64,000 nt of DNA from Corallococcus coralloides DSM 2259 (GTDB lineage Bacteria > Myxococcota > Myxococcia > Myxococcales > Myxococcaceae). The stretch spans positions 1,674,001 through 1,738,000 of the forward strand of contig NC_017030.1 of NCBI RefSeq assembly GCF_000255295.1, read 5' to 3'. The position numbers were made by a program, and so were the translations under genes. Below the pieces are notes generated by a model. The model searched no databases. It was not told where the DNA came from and worked only from the letters and a program-made list of their open reading frames with translations. Positions 50,386 through 58,271 of the stretch are shown one piece after another (within the stretch, counting starts at the first letter, position 1; each line of letters begins with the position of its first letter).

Positions 50386-53369
50386 CACAGGTGCGTGAGC
50401 ACGCTCCGCGCCAGCGCGTCCACTTCCTCCGGGATGGCGTGGACGCGCAGGCTGGTGTGCTGCTCCATCTTCCGGCGCGCCTCTTCCAGGACCTCATCCC
50501 GGACGCCCAGGAACCACGTCTCCGTCCAGCGGCTGCCCAGGAGCTTGCGCCCGCCCATCATCGCCAGTCCCACCACCGTGCAGGGCACGCCGTGCTCGCG
50601 GGCCAGCGACTCCACGTACTCGCGCGTCGCGATGACGTCCTCGGGCTTCGTGTCCACCGCCACGGTCAGCACCACCAGGCGCGGCAGGAAGGTCTCGTAG
50701 ATGAGCGTGGAGGCGTTGGCCCGGCGGTCCAGGCCCTGCGGCACATAGAGCAGGCCGTTCTGCCCGCCGGTGATGACCAGGTCGCAGTCCTTCGCCAGGT
50801 CCGCCATGAGCCGCCGCTCGAACGCGAGCCGCTGCGGGGGCTCCACGCGCAGCACGCGCGAGTAGCCCGTGTCCGAGCCCAGCAGGATGCCCGTGGGCTC
50901 CGTGGCGTGGTGGCGCACGCGCACGTGCTTCGCCAGCGCCTCGCGCAGGTAGACCTGCGTGGTGAACTTGCCCTGCACCGTGTCCGTGCCGAAGACGCCC
51001 AGCAGGTTGCGCGGCCCGTAATCCGCCAGCGCCGGCTTCGCGAGCGCGTCCTGCTCTGGCACCGCCACGCGGAAGAAGAGGTCGGGGTCCGGCTCCAGCC
51101 CGTCGAAGAGGTCGTAATAGAGGATGTCGTCGTACAGCGACACCACGGGCAGCCGCCTGCGCGTGGCGACCTCCAGCAGCGCGCGGACGTGCGGCACCTC
51201 CGTCTCGAAGTTGAGCGAGCAGGTGAACACGACCGCGTCGAAGTCCTGGCGCGCGATGGCCGCCGGGTCGTTCACCACCGGCACGGACAGCGACCCCGCC
51301 TGGATGTACTCGCCCGCATCGCTGAGCGTCACCGTGTCGTCGAAGACGACGCACGCCGGAGCCGGGCTCCGGTCGCGGAAGCGCAGGAGCGCGTAGCCTT
51401 CCTTGTTGTACTTGAAGACGGCGGTCCGCTTGCCCGCGAGCACCTCCAGCACCTGCGCGCGCGTGTACATGTGGCGGCTGCGCAGCGTGGGGTTCATCTT
51501 CAGGGGCAGCCGCTGGTCACCCTCCCAGATTTCACCCAGCTTCTGGTACAGCACCTCCGGGTCGTACTTGGGATAGGTGCGGGTGTCCGGCGCGATGAGC
51601 AGCGGCACGCCGTAGTCCGGCATCTGGAAGACGTGCTCGCGCTCGGAGCCCTCCACGCGCAGCGCGTAGCGGCCCTGCGGGTGCAAGAGGAAGTACTGGA
51701 ACGCGACGCGCAGGCCCGCGACCTCCAGCACCTCCGCGTCGAGCGTGAGCTCCCGGCGCGCCCCGGTGTTCACGCCCTCCAGCGACAGCCGGCGCAGGAG
51801 GAACGGCGGCTGCTCCTGTCCGTCGGCCTTGCTCACCTGGATGAGCACGCACTTGAAGGGGTCCACCGGGAAGGACGTGAGCAGCGCCGAGGAGAAGTCC
51901 TTCAGCCGCGACACGACGTTCGCGTAGCGCGCGAGGAACAGGGCGCGCGCGCGGTCCCGCTGCGTCGGGTCCGGAATCATGAACAGCAGGTCGCTGCCGC
52001 TGAAGACCTCGAAGCGGCGCCACGTCTCGCGTGTCTCCGCGTCCACCGGCTCCGGCAGCTGCGCCTCCACCAGCTTGATGAGCGCGTACATCCAGGCGTT
52101 GCCTGGCGTCAGCCAGTGCTCGCTGTAGAAGTCGCGCCCCCACGTCGAATAGTAGAGTCGAGGCAGCGACGGTGGTTCCGGCGGCGGCGTGGCGGCCTGG
52201 ATTTCGACGGGCGCGGCGGGCTGCATGACGCCCTCCAGCCAGTCGATGCCTTCATGCCACCAGTGGCCGAACAGCTCCGTGTCGAACGCGAGCACGAACG
52301 TCTGCCCGTCCTGGACGAGCGAGCGGCGCGAGTCCAACAGCTCCCAGAACTCACGCACGTGATGCTTCACCTGGGCGCGGGCAGCCTCCACGTCGTAGAG
52401 CGCCTTCTGGCCCAGGTCGACCTTCTGGCCCGTCACCGCCTGGTACTTCAGGCCCGTCCACACGTGCCCCCGCTTGTTCGCGGGCACGGGCACGCCCAGC
52501 TCCTCGAAGTACTCAGGCCGCAGGTCGAAGCCCACGTCGCGGAAGAACTCGCGGTACACCGGGTGCGCGGGGAACGTGGACTCGGGCGACTTCCACAGGT
52601 GCAGCCCGATCCGGTAGTCGTGGACCAGCACCTCCAGGTCCTCGTGGCGGAACACACCGCTGGGGTCCTGGGCCTGGGATGCGCCAATGCCTGTCAGGCT
52701 GAGCGCGGTGCGGCGGATGCCATGGCGCGTGAGCACGCGCTCCAGCCCCGGCTGGAAGGCGCACTCGGGCAGCCAGAGGCCGTCCGGCTCGCCGCCAAAG
52801 GTGTCCTGGAAGGACTCCACGCCCCGCGCCACCAGCCGGTCCGCGACGGCGGGCTGGAAGAAGGGCAGGAAGTTGTGCTGCGGCGTGGAGGTCCACAGCT
52901 GCACGTTGGACGGCCGATTGCGCCCCAGCGTGGCGAACACGTCCCGCAGGCTGTGCTGCTGGAGGAACGCGAGGCTGTCCTCCACGCGCCGCAGGTACAT
53001 GCCCGCGGTGCGGTGCACCCGCGCGAGCGCCTCGTCCGACAGGGATTGGGGGTACTTCTCGTAGCGGTTGTAGAGGTCCAACCGCGACGTGCGCTCCAGC
53101 TCGCGCGTGGCGATGCGCTTCAGAATCTGGAGGTAACCCGTGTAGTGCTCCTCGCAGGCGACGAGCTGCTCGAAGAGGCACGGGGTGAAGGACATCACCA
53201 GCGTGCCGGCGAAGCGCTGGGCGTCCCAGCGCTCCAACATCCGGAACAGCGGAATGTATGTCTCCGTCAGCGCTTCGAAGAGCCAGTTCTCCGGCTCATC
53301 GAAGAGGGGCCCCTCGCCCAACACCTGCGGCATGTGGGTGTTGAGGATCAGGGTGAGGCGCGTGTTCAT
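50385..53369 (-). CDS. GH57 (DUF1957) - DUF1611 fusion protein of the peptide operon
   Basis: This 994-residue protein fuses two enzymes not normally joined. Residues 1 to about 540 are a GH57 domain of the alpha-glucan branching type: LILNTHMPQV, the nucleophile Glu202 in DGLWLPECAFQPG and the acid Asp363 in LAFDTELFGHWWHEG, both catalytic residues kept. Residues from about 645 to 994 match DUF1611: a Rossmann-like part, then a P-loop GTDTVQGKFTTQ (about 794-805), the segment TEPTGILLGSD, and LVITGGQNGLLYV. DUF1611 includes DgcN, a D-glutamate N-acetyltransferase. The gene lies between three precursor-like peptides and an ABC exporter, overlapping the latter. It may modify the peptides, but that is inference. 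Confidence 0.83.
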   Translation of the reverse strand: MNTRLTLILNTHMPQVLGEGPLFDEPENWLFEALTETYIPLFRMLERWDAQRFAGTLVMSFTPCLFEQLVACEEHYTGYLQILKRIATRELERTSRLDLYNRYEKYPQSLSDEALARVHRTAGMYLRRVEDSLAFLQQHSLRDVFATLGRNRPSNVQLWTSTPQHNFLPFFQPAVADRLVARGVESFQDTFGGEPDGLWLPECAFQPGLERVLTRHGIRRTALSLTGIGASQAQDPSGVFRHEDLEVLVHDYRIGLHLWKSPESTFPAHPVYREFFRDVGFDLRPEYFEELGVPVPANKRGHVWTGLKYQAVTGQKVDLGQKALYDVEAARAQVKHHVREFWELLDSRRSLVQDGQTFVLAFDTELFGHWWHEGIDWLEGVMQPAAPVEIQAATPPPEPPSLPRLYYSTWGRDFYSEHWLTPGNAWMYALIKLVEAQLPEPVDAETRETWRRFEVFSGSDLLFMIPDPTQRDRARALFLARYANVVSRLKDFSSALLTSFPVDPFKCVLIQVSKADGQEQPPFLLRRLSLEGVNTGARRELTLDAEVLEVAGLRVAFQYFLLHPQGRYALRVEGSEREHVFQMPDYGVPLLIAPDTRTYPKYDPEVLYQKLGEIWEGDQRLPLKMNPTLRSRHMYTRAQVLEVLAGKRTAVFKYNKEGYALLRFRDRSPAPACVVFDDTVTLSDAGEYIQAGSLSVPVVNDPAAIARQDFDAVVFTCSLNFETEVPHVRALLEVATRRRLPVVSLYDDILYYDLFDGLEPDPDLFFRVAVPEQDALAKPALADYGPRNLLGVFGTDTVQGKFTTQVYLREALAKHVRVRHHATEPTGILLGSDTGYSRVLRVEPPQRLAFERRLMADLAKDCDLVITGGQNGLLYVPQGLDRRANASTLIYETFLPRLVVLTVAVDTKPEDVIATREYVESLAREHGVPCTVVGLAMMGGRKLLGSRWTETWFLGVRDEVLEEARRKMEQHTSLRVHAIPEEVDALARSVLTHL

Positions 53370-53426
53370 GAGGGGACCGCGAGACGGGGGGAAGCGGGGG
53401 GAGGCACTGCGGACCGTGGGGCCAGG

Positions 53427-53645
53427 CTATGCGCCGCCGCCGCAGTCCTCGGAGGGAGACGTCGCGCCGTCCTCGGAACACAGCCGGTGGGCCGAGTTGT
53501 AGAGGTCCTGCCAGACCGTTCCCGGCCCCGATGCGACGAGCGTGTACGTGGTGCTGGAGAAGTTCGACGTGGCGAAGCCCTGGACGTCCGGGCCTCCGTT
53601 GACCTGCTCCAGCAACTCCGAGACATCCTTGCGCGTGAATCGCAT
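53427..53645 (-). CDS. Precursor-like small peptide C
   Basis: This 72-residue peptide is paralogous to the two upstream. It shares the leader-like start MRFTRKDVSELLEQVNGGPD and VQGFATSN, and then diverges. The C-terminal part ends with LCSEDGATSPSEDCGGGA: two Cys separated by 11 residues and a Gly-rich tail in place of the GCY end of the others. GGAGG precedes the ATG by five bases. It is the closest of the three to the GH57-DUF1611 gene (57 bases). Confidence 0.8.
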   Translation of the reverse strand: MRFTRKDVSELLEQVNGGPDVQGFATSNFSSTTYTLVASGPGTVWQDLYNSAHRLCSEDGATSPSEDCGGGA

Positions 53646-53699
53646 CGGGGACCTCCGTGTGGCGGGTGGAACGGCGGAAGGGAAGGCGCGGGCCGCGGG

Positions 53700-53921
53700 C
53701 TAGTAGCAGCCGAACGTGGAGCGGTCCTCGGCGGTGACGGAGCCGCCGTCCTCGCAGGTCCACTGGTAGGTCCAGTAGTTCTGCCAGACAGCGCCGCCGC
53801 CGAAGGAGGGCACCAGGTTCCAGGTGGAGCCGGCGAAGGTGGAGGTGCCGAAGCCCTGGACATCCGGGCTGCCCTGCACCGCGTTCAACAGGTCACTGAC
53901 GTTCTTGCGCGAGTAACGCAT
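53700..53921 (-). CDS. Precursor-like small peptide B
   Basis: This 73-residue peptide has the conserved start MRYSRKNVSDLLNAVQGSPD, then VQGFGTSTF, a Trp/Tyr-rich central part (VWQNYWTYQW) and the end TCEDGGSVTAEDRSTFGCY. The two Cys are 15 residues apart, as in peptide A. GGAG lies seven bases before the start. The constant N-terminus with variable C-terminus is what is expected of a leader-core precursor family. Confidence 0.82.
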   Translation of the reverse strand: MRYSRKNVSDLLNAVQGSPDVQGFGTSTFAGSTWNLVPSFGGGAVWQNYWTYQWTCEDGGSVTAEDRSTFGCY

Positions 53922-53967
53922 GGGAGTGCTCCGGGGGCGGCGTGGGGAAGACGGCGAAGCGGGGGCG

Positions 53968-54189
53968 CTAGTAGCAGCCGATCTGGGACGCGTCCTCGAA
54001 CACGGTCTGGCCGCCGTCCTCGCACATCTTGCGATTCGGGTTGTAGATGTCCTGGAGGATGTTGCCGCCCGCCGACGGGGTGATGTTGTACGTGTAGCCG
54101 CCGATGGTGGACGTCCAGAAGCCCACGACGTCGGGGTTGCCCTGCACGGTGCCCAGCAGCTCGGAGATGTTCTTACGCGTGTACCGCAT
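53968..54189 (-). CDS. Precursor-like small peptide A
   Basis: This 73-residue peptide is first in the operon. It starts MRYTRKNISELLGTVQGNPD and continues VVGFWTSTIGG. The central part is YTYNITPSAGGNILQ and it ends MCEDGGQTVFEDASQIGCY. The start at 54189 is chosen because it aligns with the starts of the other two copies and CTGGAG precedes it. The acidic pairs (ED) between the two Cys are shared with peptide B. It has no secretory signal, consistent with export by the ABC transporter. Confidence 0.82.
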   Translation of the reverse strand: MRYTRKNISELLGTVQGNPDVVGFWTSTIGGYTYNITPSAGGNILQDIYNPNRKMCEDGGQTVFEDASQIGCY

Positions 54190-54291
54190 GGTGAGGACTC
54201 CAGGTGATGAGGGGAGATCAGCGGAGCCCTGAATCCTAGGAAGGGACGGGGGAGCGGGCAAGGCAGGGCAGGGCAGGGTCCCCGGAAGTGT

Positions 54292-54333
54292 CAGGAAAGA
54301 CGCGCGATTTCCTGTTTCACGGTGTCACAGGAA
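54292..54333 (-). promoter_or_regulatory. Three-part complementary element upstream of the peptide operon
   Basis: CAGGAAA (54292-54298) is complementary to TTTCCTG (54308-54314), and the overlapping TTCCTGT (54309-54315) is complementary to ACAGGAA (54327-54333). Two mutually exclusive hairpins can therefore form. The element lies between the stop of the upstream gene (54351) and the first peptide start (54189). It could be a terminator of the former, a tandem operator or an attenuator of the peptide operon. Confidence 0.4.
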
Positions 54334-54350
54334 CCCCGGCATCCCCCGGC

Positions 54351-55145
54351 TCAGTTGCTGACGAGCGCCAGGGCCAGCGCGTCCTGGTTGCGGCCCCGGA
54401 GGGTCGCGATCTGCTTGTAGAGGACCCGGGTCGTCCAGCAGGCCTCTTCATCGGCGAGCGTGTTCATCCGCTGGAGGTTGCTGGCCAGCCGCTGTGTGTC
54501 CTGATCGCCGACACGGATGCTGATCTCGACGAAGGCTTGTGCCACGTCGGTCGTCATGGCCTGCCGGGACAGGGGAGACTGCCGCAGCTCCGCGGCCAGG
54601 GCACTGGCCGCGATGACGCTGATGCGCCCGAGTGTCTCGTCATCCATGAGGCTGAAGATCCGGTTCAGTCCTGCATCCGTGACGTTGCCACGGCCGAACG
54701 CGGCGCAGTCCTTCTCGTCGGCCAGGTCCACGATCTGGGAGAGGGCTTCTGCCCGCTGTATCAGGACCCGGTCGGAGAGCCGGCGCAGTCCGGCCTGCGC
54801 CAGCTGAATGGACTGCTGTTGCCGCTCCTGGCGAGTCATGGTGGGAGTGACTTCGAACCACTGCCGGATTTCAGGGTGGTCCTTCGTGGCCAGGGCCCAT
54901 TGCCGCAGGTAGCGATCCAGGCCACCGCTGGACTCGTTCGCGATGAGCGCCTCCACCATGCTGTCGTAGTCCACGGGCCGCCGTTGTTGGTACGCGCGCC
55001 AGCCCATGGACGAGCTCAACGCCGCCACGGTGACGAGCGCCACCGAGACGTTCTTCCCCGCCTTCAACACGCGGCCCAGGAGTCCCATGACACCTCCCGC
55101 CACGGCGCCGATCAATGCACTGCCCAGCACGCTGGACCAATCCAT
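54351..55145 (-). CDS. Unrecognised protein with N-terminal membrane segment
   Basis: This 264-residue protein of unknown function has a glycine-rich membrane segment at residues 5-25 (VLGSALIGAVAGGVMGLLG), then a second moderately hydrophobic stretch (VSVALVTVAALSSSMGW). The rest is a helical soluble domain with regular Leu/Ala heptad-like spacing (RVLIQRAEALSQIVDLADEK; RISVIAASALAAELR). The start at 55145 fits the membrane segment; upstream frame is Pro/Arg-rich shadow. It precedes the peptide operon by 161 bases on the same strand and is separated from it by the complementary element at 54292-54333, so I do not include it in the operon. Confidence 0.7.
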   Translation of the reverse strand: MDWSSVLGSALIGAVAGGVMGLLGRVLKAGKNVSVALVTVAALSSSMGWRAYQQRRPVDYDSMVEALIANESSGGLDRYLRQWALATKDHPEIRQWFEVTPTMTRQERQQQSIQLAQAGLRRLSDRVLIQRAEALSQIVDLADEKDCAAFGRGNVTDAGLNRIFSLMDDETLGRISVIAASALAAELRQSPLSRQAMTTDVAQAFVEISIRVGDQDTQRLASNLQRMNTLADEEACWTTRVLYKQIATLRGRNQDALALALVSN

Positions 55146-55231
55146 CCATTCCCCCTCTGCCTTCAGGCGAGGATGTGAATGTAATGGATTGGAGGGGCCG
55201 CCGGTAACGTACGCCCCGTGAGGGTGGGTCC

Positions 55232-55756
55232 CTACCCGTTGCGAACGAGGGGGATCCGGGGCCGCATGCCGGCATTCAGCCAGGGTTCGAGCGCGAGCTG
55301 GACGCCGCACGCCGCGACGGTGACGAGCGCGGCGGTGAAGCCCGGCGCCTTCCACGCGCCGACGACGGCCGCGGTGGCGATGACCCAGGGGCGGATCAGC
55401 GTGAACGGCCCCAGGACCACCACGCTCGCCAGGGTCCGCACATCGGCCTCCGCGGCGGCCCAGACGCCCATGCCCATCAGCGTCAGGGTCGCGTAGGGCA
55501 GGAGCACCCAGAGGATCGCCTGCGCGCAGACGAGCAATTGGGGGAACAGGCCTGGGGAGAACAGGCAGGCCCCGGCGATGCCAGCACCCACCAGCGCGGT
55601 CGTGAAGAGTCCCCGCCCCATCCCCCGGCGGACGGCGGCCCGGTTGTAGTCGGCCTTGAAGATGCGGGCATCCCGTCCCGAGGCCACCCGGAAGCCACAG
55701 AACGCGGCGTCGGTGACGGAGAGCAGCGCGAGCAGCATCGGAAGGCCAGCGTTCAT
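55232..55756 (-). CDS. Multi-pass membrane protein coupled to a methyltransferase
   Basis: This 174-residue membrane protein of unknown function has about four hydrophobic helices (LPMLLALLSVTDAAFCGF, LFTTALVGAGIAGACLF, LLVCAQAILWVLLPYATLTL, VVVLGPFTLIRPWVIATAAV). A conserved-looking cytosolic loop, SGRDARIFKADYNRAAVRRG, lies between helices 1 and 2. Its start overlaps the stop of the upstream methyltransferase gene by four bases, so the two are an operon and probably act in one pathway, for example on a lipid-linked substrate (inference). Confidence 0.75.
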   Translation of the reverse strand: MNAGLPMLLALLSVTDAAFCGFRVASGRDARIFKADYNRAAVRRGMGRGLFTTALVGAGIAGACLFSPGLFPQLLVCAQAILWVLLPYATLTLMGMGVWAAAEADVRTLASVVVLGPFTLIRPWVIATAAVVGAWKAPGFTAALVTVAACGVQLALEPWLNAGMRPRIPLVRNG

Positions 55757-56667
55757 GAAGTGGGCCCCAGCCGGGAGCGCAGCGGGCCCAGGTGGCGCTG
55801 AAGCGGTTCCCACAGCTCCGCGCGCGTTCCCAGCGTGGCGGTCATGGGCCGGAGCATGGCGCCGAGGAGGTTGCGCGCCCCGTCCAGGGACGCGCAGGTG
55901 AACCCCGTGGCGGACCGGGCCGCCGACAGCAGCGTCTGCGTGGGATGGGCGCGCCGCGCGGAGACCACGCCATCGTGGCGCGCGAGCGGCTCCCGCATGC
56001 GGGCCTGGTGGAACATCCACGAACCCCAGGGCGAGAGCACCGAGTGCTGGATGTCGTAGTGCACGAACGCATGCCCCTGCCGCTGGCCGGCGAAGAACGC
56101 GTTCAGGCCGGCCCCGCGAAAGTGATGCAGGACGCCCGTGGAGATGTAGATGTGGCCGGGCTGTTCCAGCTGGAACGCGTTCGCCACCCGGAGCTCGCAT
56201 GAGAGGGATTCCTCTTCCGCGAGCCGCCGGGCGTTTTCAATCAGCGTCACGTTCATGTCACAGCCGATGATTTCGACGTCGCGTCCCAGCCGCCCATGCG
56301 CCGCGAGCGAGCGGACGGCGTAGCCGAGCCCGCAGCCGACATCGACGATGCGCAGCGGAGGCTTCACGCCGGAGTCGCGCAGCGCCTGCAACAGGGGCAG
56401 CAGCACGCAGCGGATGCGGTCCGCCTGCAGGAACTCCTCGCTCAGCCGCTGCAGCTCGATGTGGGAGCGCAGCAGGGCCAGGCTGCAGGCCTCGAAGTCG
56501 AGCGTGTCATTGGACGCGGGAAGCCGCTGCACGAGCCGCGCGGCGGAACGCTGCCCGTTCGCCGTGAGCCGCGCCACCACGGCGGAGCGAGACACCGGCC
56601 GGGGCTGGAGCGTCGCGACGTCGTAGTCGACGATGAGGTCTGAGATTTCCAGCAGGTCGGAGGGCAT
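55753..56667 (-). CDS. Class I SAM-dependent methyltransferase coupled to a membrane protein
   Basis: This 304-residue protein has LRIVDVGCGLGYAVRSLAAH as SAM-binding motif I, EIIGCDMNVTLIENARRL after strand 2 and HIYISTGVLHHFRG as the post-II segment. About 130 residues precede the SAM domain and form a helical N-terminal part (LLRSHIELQRLSEEFLQADR). The start at 56667 (MPSDLLEIS) was chosen over a longer upstream frame that overlaps the terminator region. The substrate is unknown. Its stop overlaps the start of the membrane-protein gene. Confidence 0.83.
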   Translation of the reverse strand: MPSDLLEISDLIVDYDVATLQPRPVSRSAVVARLTANGQRSAARLVQRLPASNDTLDFEACSLALLRSHIELQRLSEEFLQADRIRCVLLPLLQALRDSGVKPPLRIVDVGCGLGYAVRSLAAHGRLGRDVEIIGCDMNVTLIENARRLAEEESLSCELRVANAFQLEQPGHIYISTGVLHHFRGAGLNAFFAGQRQGHAFVHYDIQHSVLSPWGSWMFHQARMREPLARHDGVVSARRAHPTQTLLSAARSATGFTCASLDGARNLLGAMLRPMTATLGTRAELWEPLQRHLGPLRSRLGPTS

Positions 56668-56695
56668 TCCAGCGAGTGGGCCGGAGTGTACCTCA

Positions 56696-56722
56696 ACGCC
56701 GGGCGGCTCAGCGCCCCGGCGT
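56696..56722 (-). terminator. Hairpin terminator after ELWxxDGT gene 1
   Basis: ACGCCGGG (56696-56703) and CCCGGCGT (56715-56722) form a perfect 8-base stem with an 11-base loop, 10 bases after the stop of the ELWxxDGT lipoprotein gene and before the methyltransferase start. It is GC-rich without a T-tract. Confidence 0.55.
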
Positions 56723-56732
56723 CGTCCCCTGC

Positions 56733-58184
56733 CTACTCCCTCGCTCCGGTCAGCCCTGGCGGGCAGCTGAAGGTGGCCGGCACGGACCACAGCTGGCCCT
56801 CGTCAGCGCCGTTGATGGCGGTGAAGAAGATGCGATTGGACACGCGGGTGAACGAATCCGGGAAGTTGATGTCCGCCAGCCGGCCCTGCGTCGCCACGGA
56901 GCCCCGCGTGAAATAGGGGAAGGCGGGAGTGTTCGACTGCGGCGCTCCGCCAAACAGGACCTGCCCCGTGCCGGTGGCGGCGAGAGGGTAGCGGTACCCG
57001 TACTCGATATTGCGGTTGTCGAAGAGCTGCCGGGTCCCCGCGGCCGTTCCATTCGTCGCCCACAGCGACAGGGCCAGGGGCACGGGGGCGTCGCTTTGAA
57101 TGGCCATGGAGAAGTAGATGTCGCCGCCGGAGACCACGGCCGTCGGCACGGTGGGATAGGCGAACTCGAAGGACCCGTAGGGATTGGGCAGGGTGGTGAT
57201 CCCCGTCTTGCCACCGCCGCTCAGGGAGAGCCGGTCGATGCGCAGCCGCTTCGTCACCGGGCTGTCCACGGACGTCAGATAGACATACGCGCCCAGCGTC
57301 CCGAGCAGGTTCACCCGCTTGCCGAAGGAGTCCAGGCGAACGGTCCCCGAGGCGGTGCCATTCGTCTTCCACACCTCGAAGTTGGGGCCGTCCTCCAGGA
57401 TGAACAACGGCTGCTCACCCGGGCGGCTCACCTCCGTGAGGAAGGTGCGCCCCGCGTCCAGCCGCTTGACGGAGGTGGTCCCGGCCGACGTGCCGTCGGT
57501 GCGCCACATCGTGGTGCCATTGTCCTCGGAGAAGAAGAAGAGCAACGCGCCGCCGACCTTCAAGGTGTCGTTGCCCAGGCCCGTCATTCCGCCGAAGGTC
57601 CGCACCCGGAGCGTGCCGGCGCTCGTCCCGTCGGACCGCCACAGCTCCGGCACGGCTCCGCCTCCTGGCAGCGACACCCAGCGGAAGAACACCAGGCGGC
57701 CATTGAGCTCCGTCAAGTTGGTCAGGTTGGAGTCCGCCGCTCCGGGGGTGATGTCCTTGACCAACTGGGTGCCGCCCGCCGTTCCGTCACTGATCCAGAG
57801 CTCATTGCCGAAGGTGTCGGTGCGGGTCTGGAAGAAGAGCTTGTTGCCCACCGCGACCAGGCTCTGGGGCTGATAGACGCCGGGGGGCCCCGGAAACGCC
57901 TTCAGCGGGACGGTCCCGGCCTCCGTGCCGTTGCTGCGCCACAGGAGCGAACCGGTGTCGAAGGCGGAGGTGACGAAGTACAGCGTCCCCTGGACGTTGG
58001 TGAGCTCTCCCATGAAGCCCGCGGAGCCTGGGGGCATGATGGTCGCCACCCGGGCCGCCACCCCCGGAGGGCACGCCTGGGCGGTCACCTCGCGAGAGTC
58101 GTCTCCCACCGCCTCTGGCAATCCCCCACAGCCCACCCCTGCCAGACTGAACCACAGCAGGGCACCCCAATTCCTTGCATGCAT
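56733..58184 (-). CDS. ELWxxDGT-repeat lipoprotein, copy 1
   Basis: This 483-residue lipoprotein has the signal LLWFSLAGVGCGG. The mature protein is a beta-propeller-like run of repeats with the core ELWxxDGTxxGT: LLWRSNGTEAGT, ELWISDGTAGGT, ELWRSDGTSAGT, MWRTDGTSAGT, VWKTNGTASGT and LWATNGTAAGT. Each repeat begins with short hydrophobic strands such as KLFFQTR. Such proteins are frequent on the surface of myxobacteria; the function is unknown, but ligand binding or adhesion is likely. It is a tandem paralogue of the next gene upstream, including the leader sequence. Confidence 0.88.
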   Translation of the reverse strand: MHARNWGALLWFSLAGVGCGGLPEAVGDDSREVTAQACPPGVAARVATIMPPGSAGFMGELTNVQGTLYFVTSAFDTGSLLWRSNGTEAGTVPLKAFPGPPGVYQPQSLVAVGNKLFFQTRTDTFGNELWISDGTAGGTQLVKDITPGAADSNLTNLTELNGRLVFFRWVSLPGGGAVPELWRSDGTSAGTLRVRTFGGMTGLGNDTLKVGGALLFFFSEDNGTTMWRTDGTSAGTTSVKRLDAGRTFLTEVSRPGEQPLFILEDGPNFEVWKTNGTASGTVRLDSFGKRVNLLGTLGAYVYLTSVDSPVTKRLRIDRLSLSGGGKTGITTLPNPYGSFEFAYPTVPTAVVSGGDIYFSMAIQSDAPVPLALSLWATNGTAAGTRQLFDNRNIEYGYRYPLAATGTGQVLFGGAPQSNTPAFPYFTRGSVATQGRLADINFPDSFTRVSNRIFFTAINGADEGQLWSVPATFSCPPGLTGARE

Positions 58185-58265
58185 GTCCACGCCTCCGGTC
58201 CACGAAGCGCGGAAGGGTGGGGTGCGAGCCTTTGCCTTCCAAGGGCACCCCAAGGAGGTGGGAGT
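58172..58265 (-). repeat. Duplicated leader region, copy 1
   Basis: This stretch, the start codon region plus about 80 bases upstream of ELWxxDGT gene 1, is nearly identical to 59738-59832 in front of gene 2, with only a few substitutions and single-base indels. It contains GGAGG ribosome-site sequence and CCTTGGGGTGCCC (minus strand). Retention suggests recent duplication or a conserved regulatory leader. Confidence 0.75.
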
Positions 58266-58271
58266 GTGGTG

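Noticed and set aside
50391-54083. Plus-strand open frame of about 1230 codons antisense to the peptide operon
   Set aside because: It is the mirror of well-supported minus-strand genes. Its product is Arg/His/Val/Leu-rich with no domain, as expected for antisense frames at this GC bias.
54258-54279. Short tandem CAGGG repeats
   Set aside because: Only about three imperfect copies in a GC-rich gap; they are likely to be chance or slippage and show no array structure.
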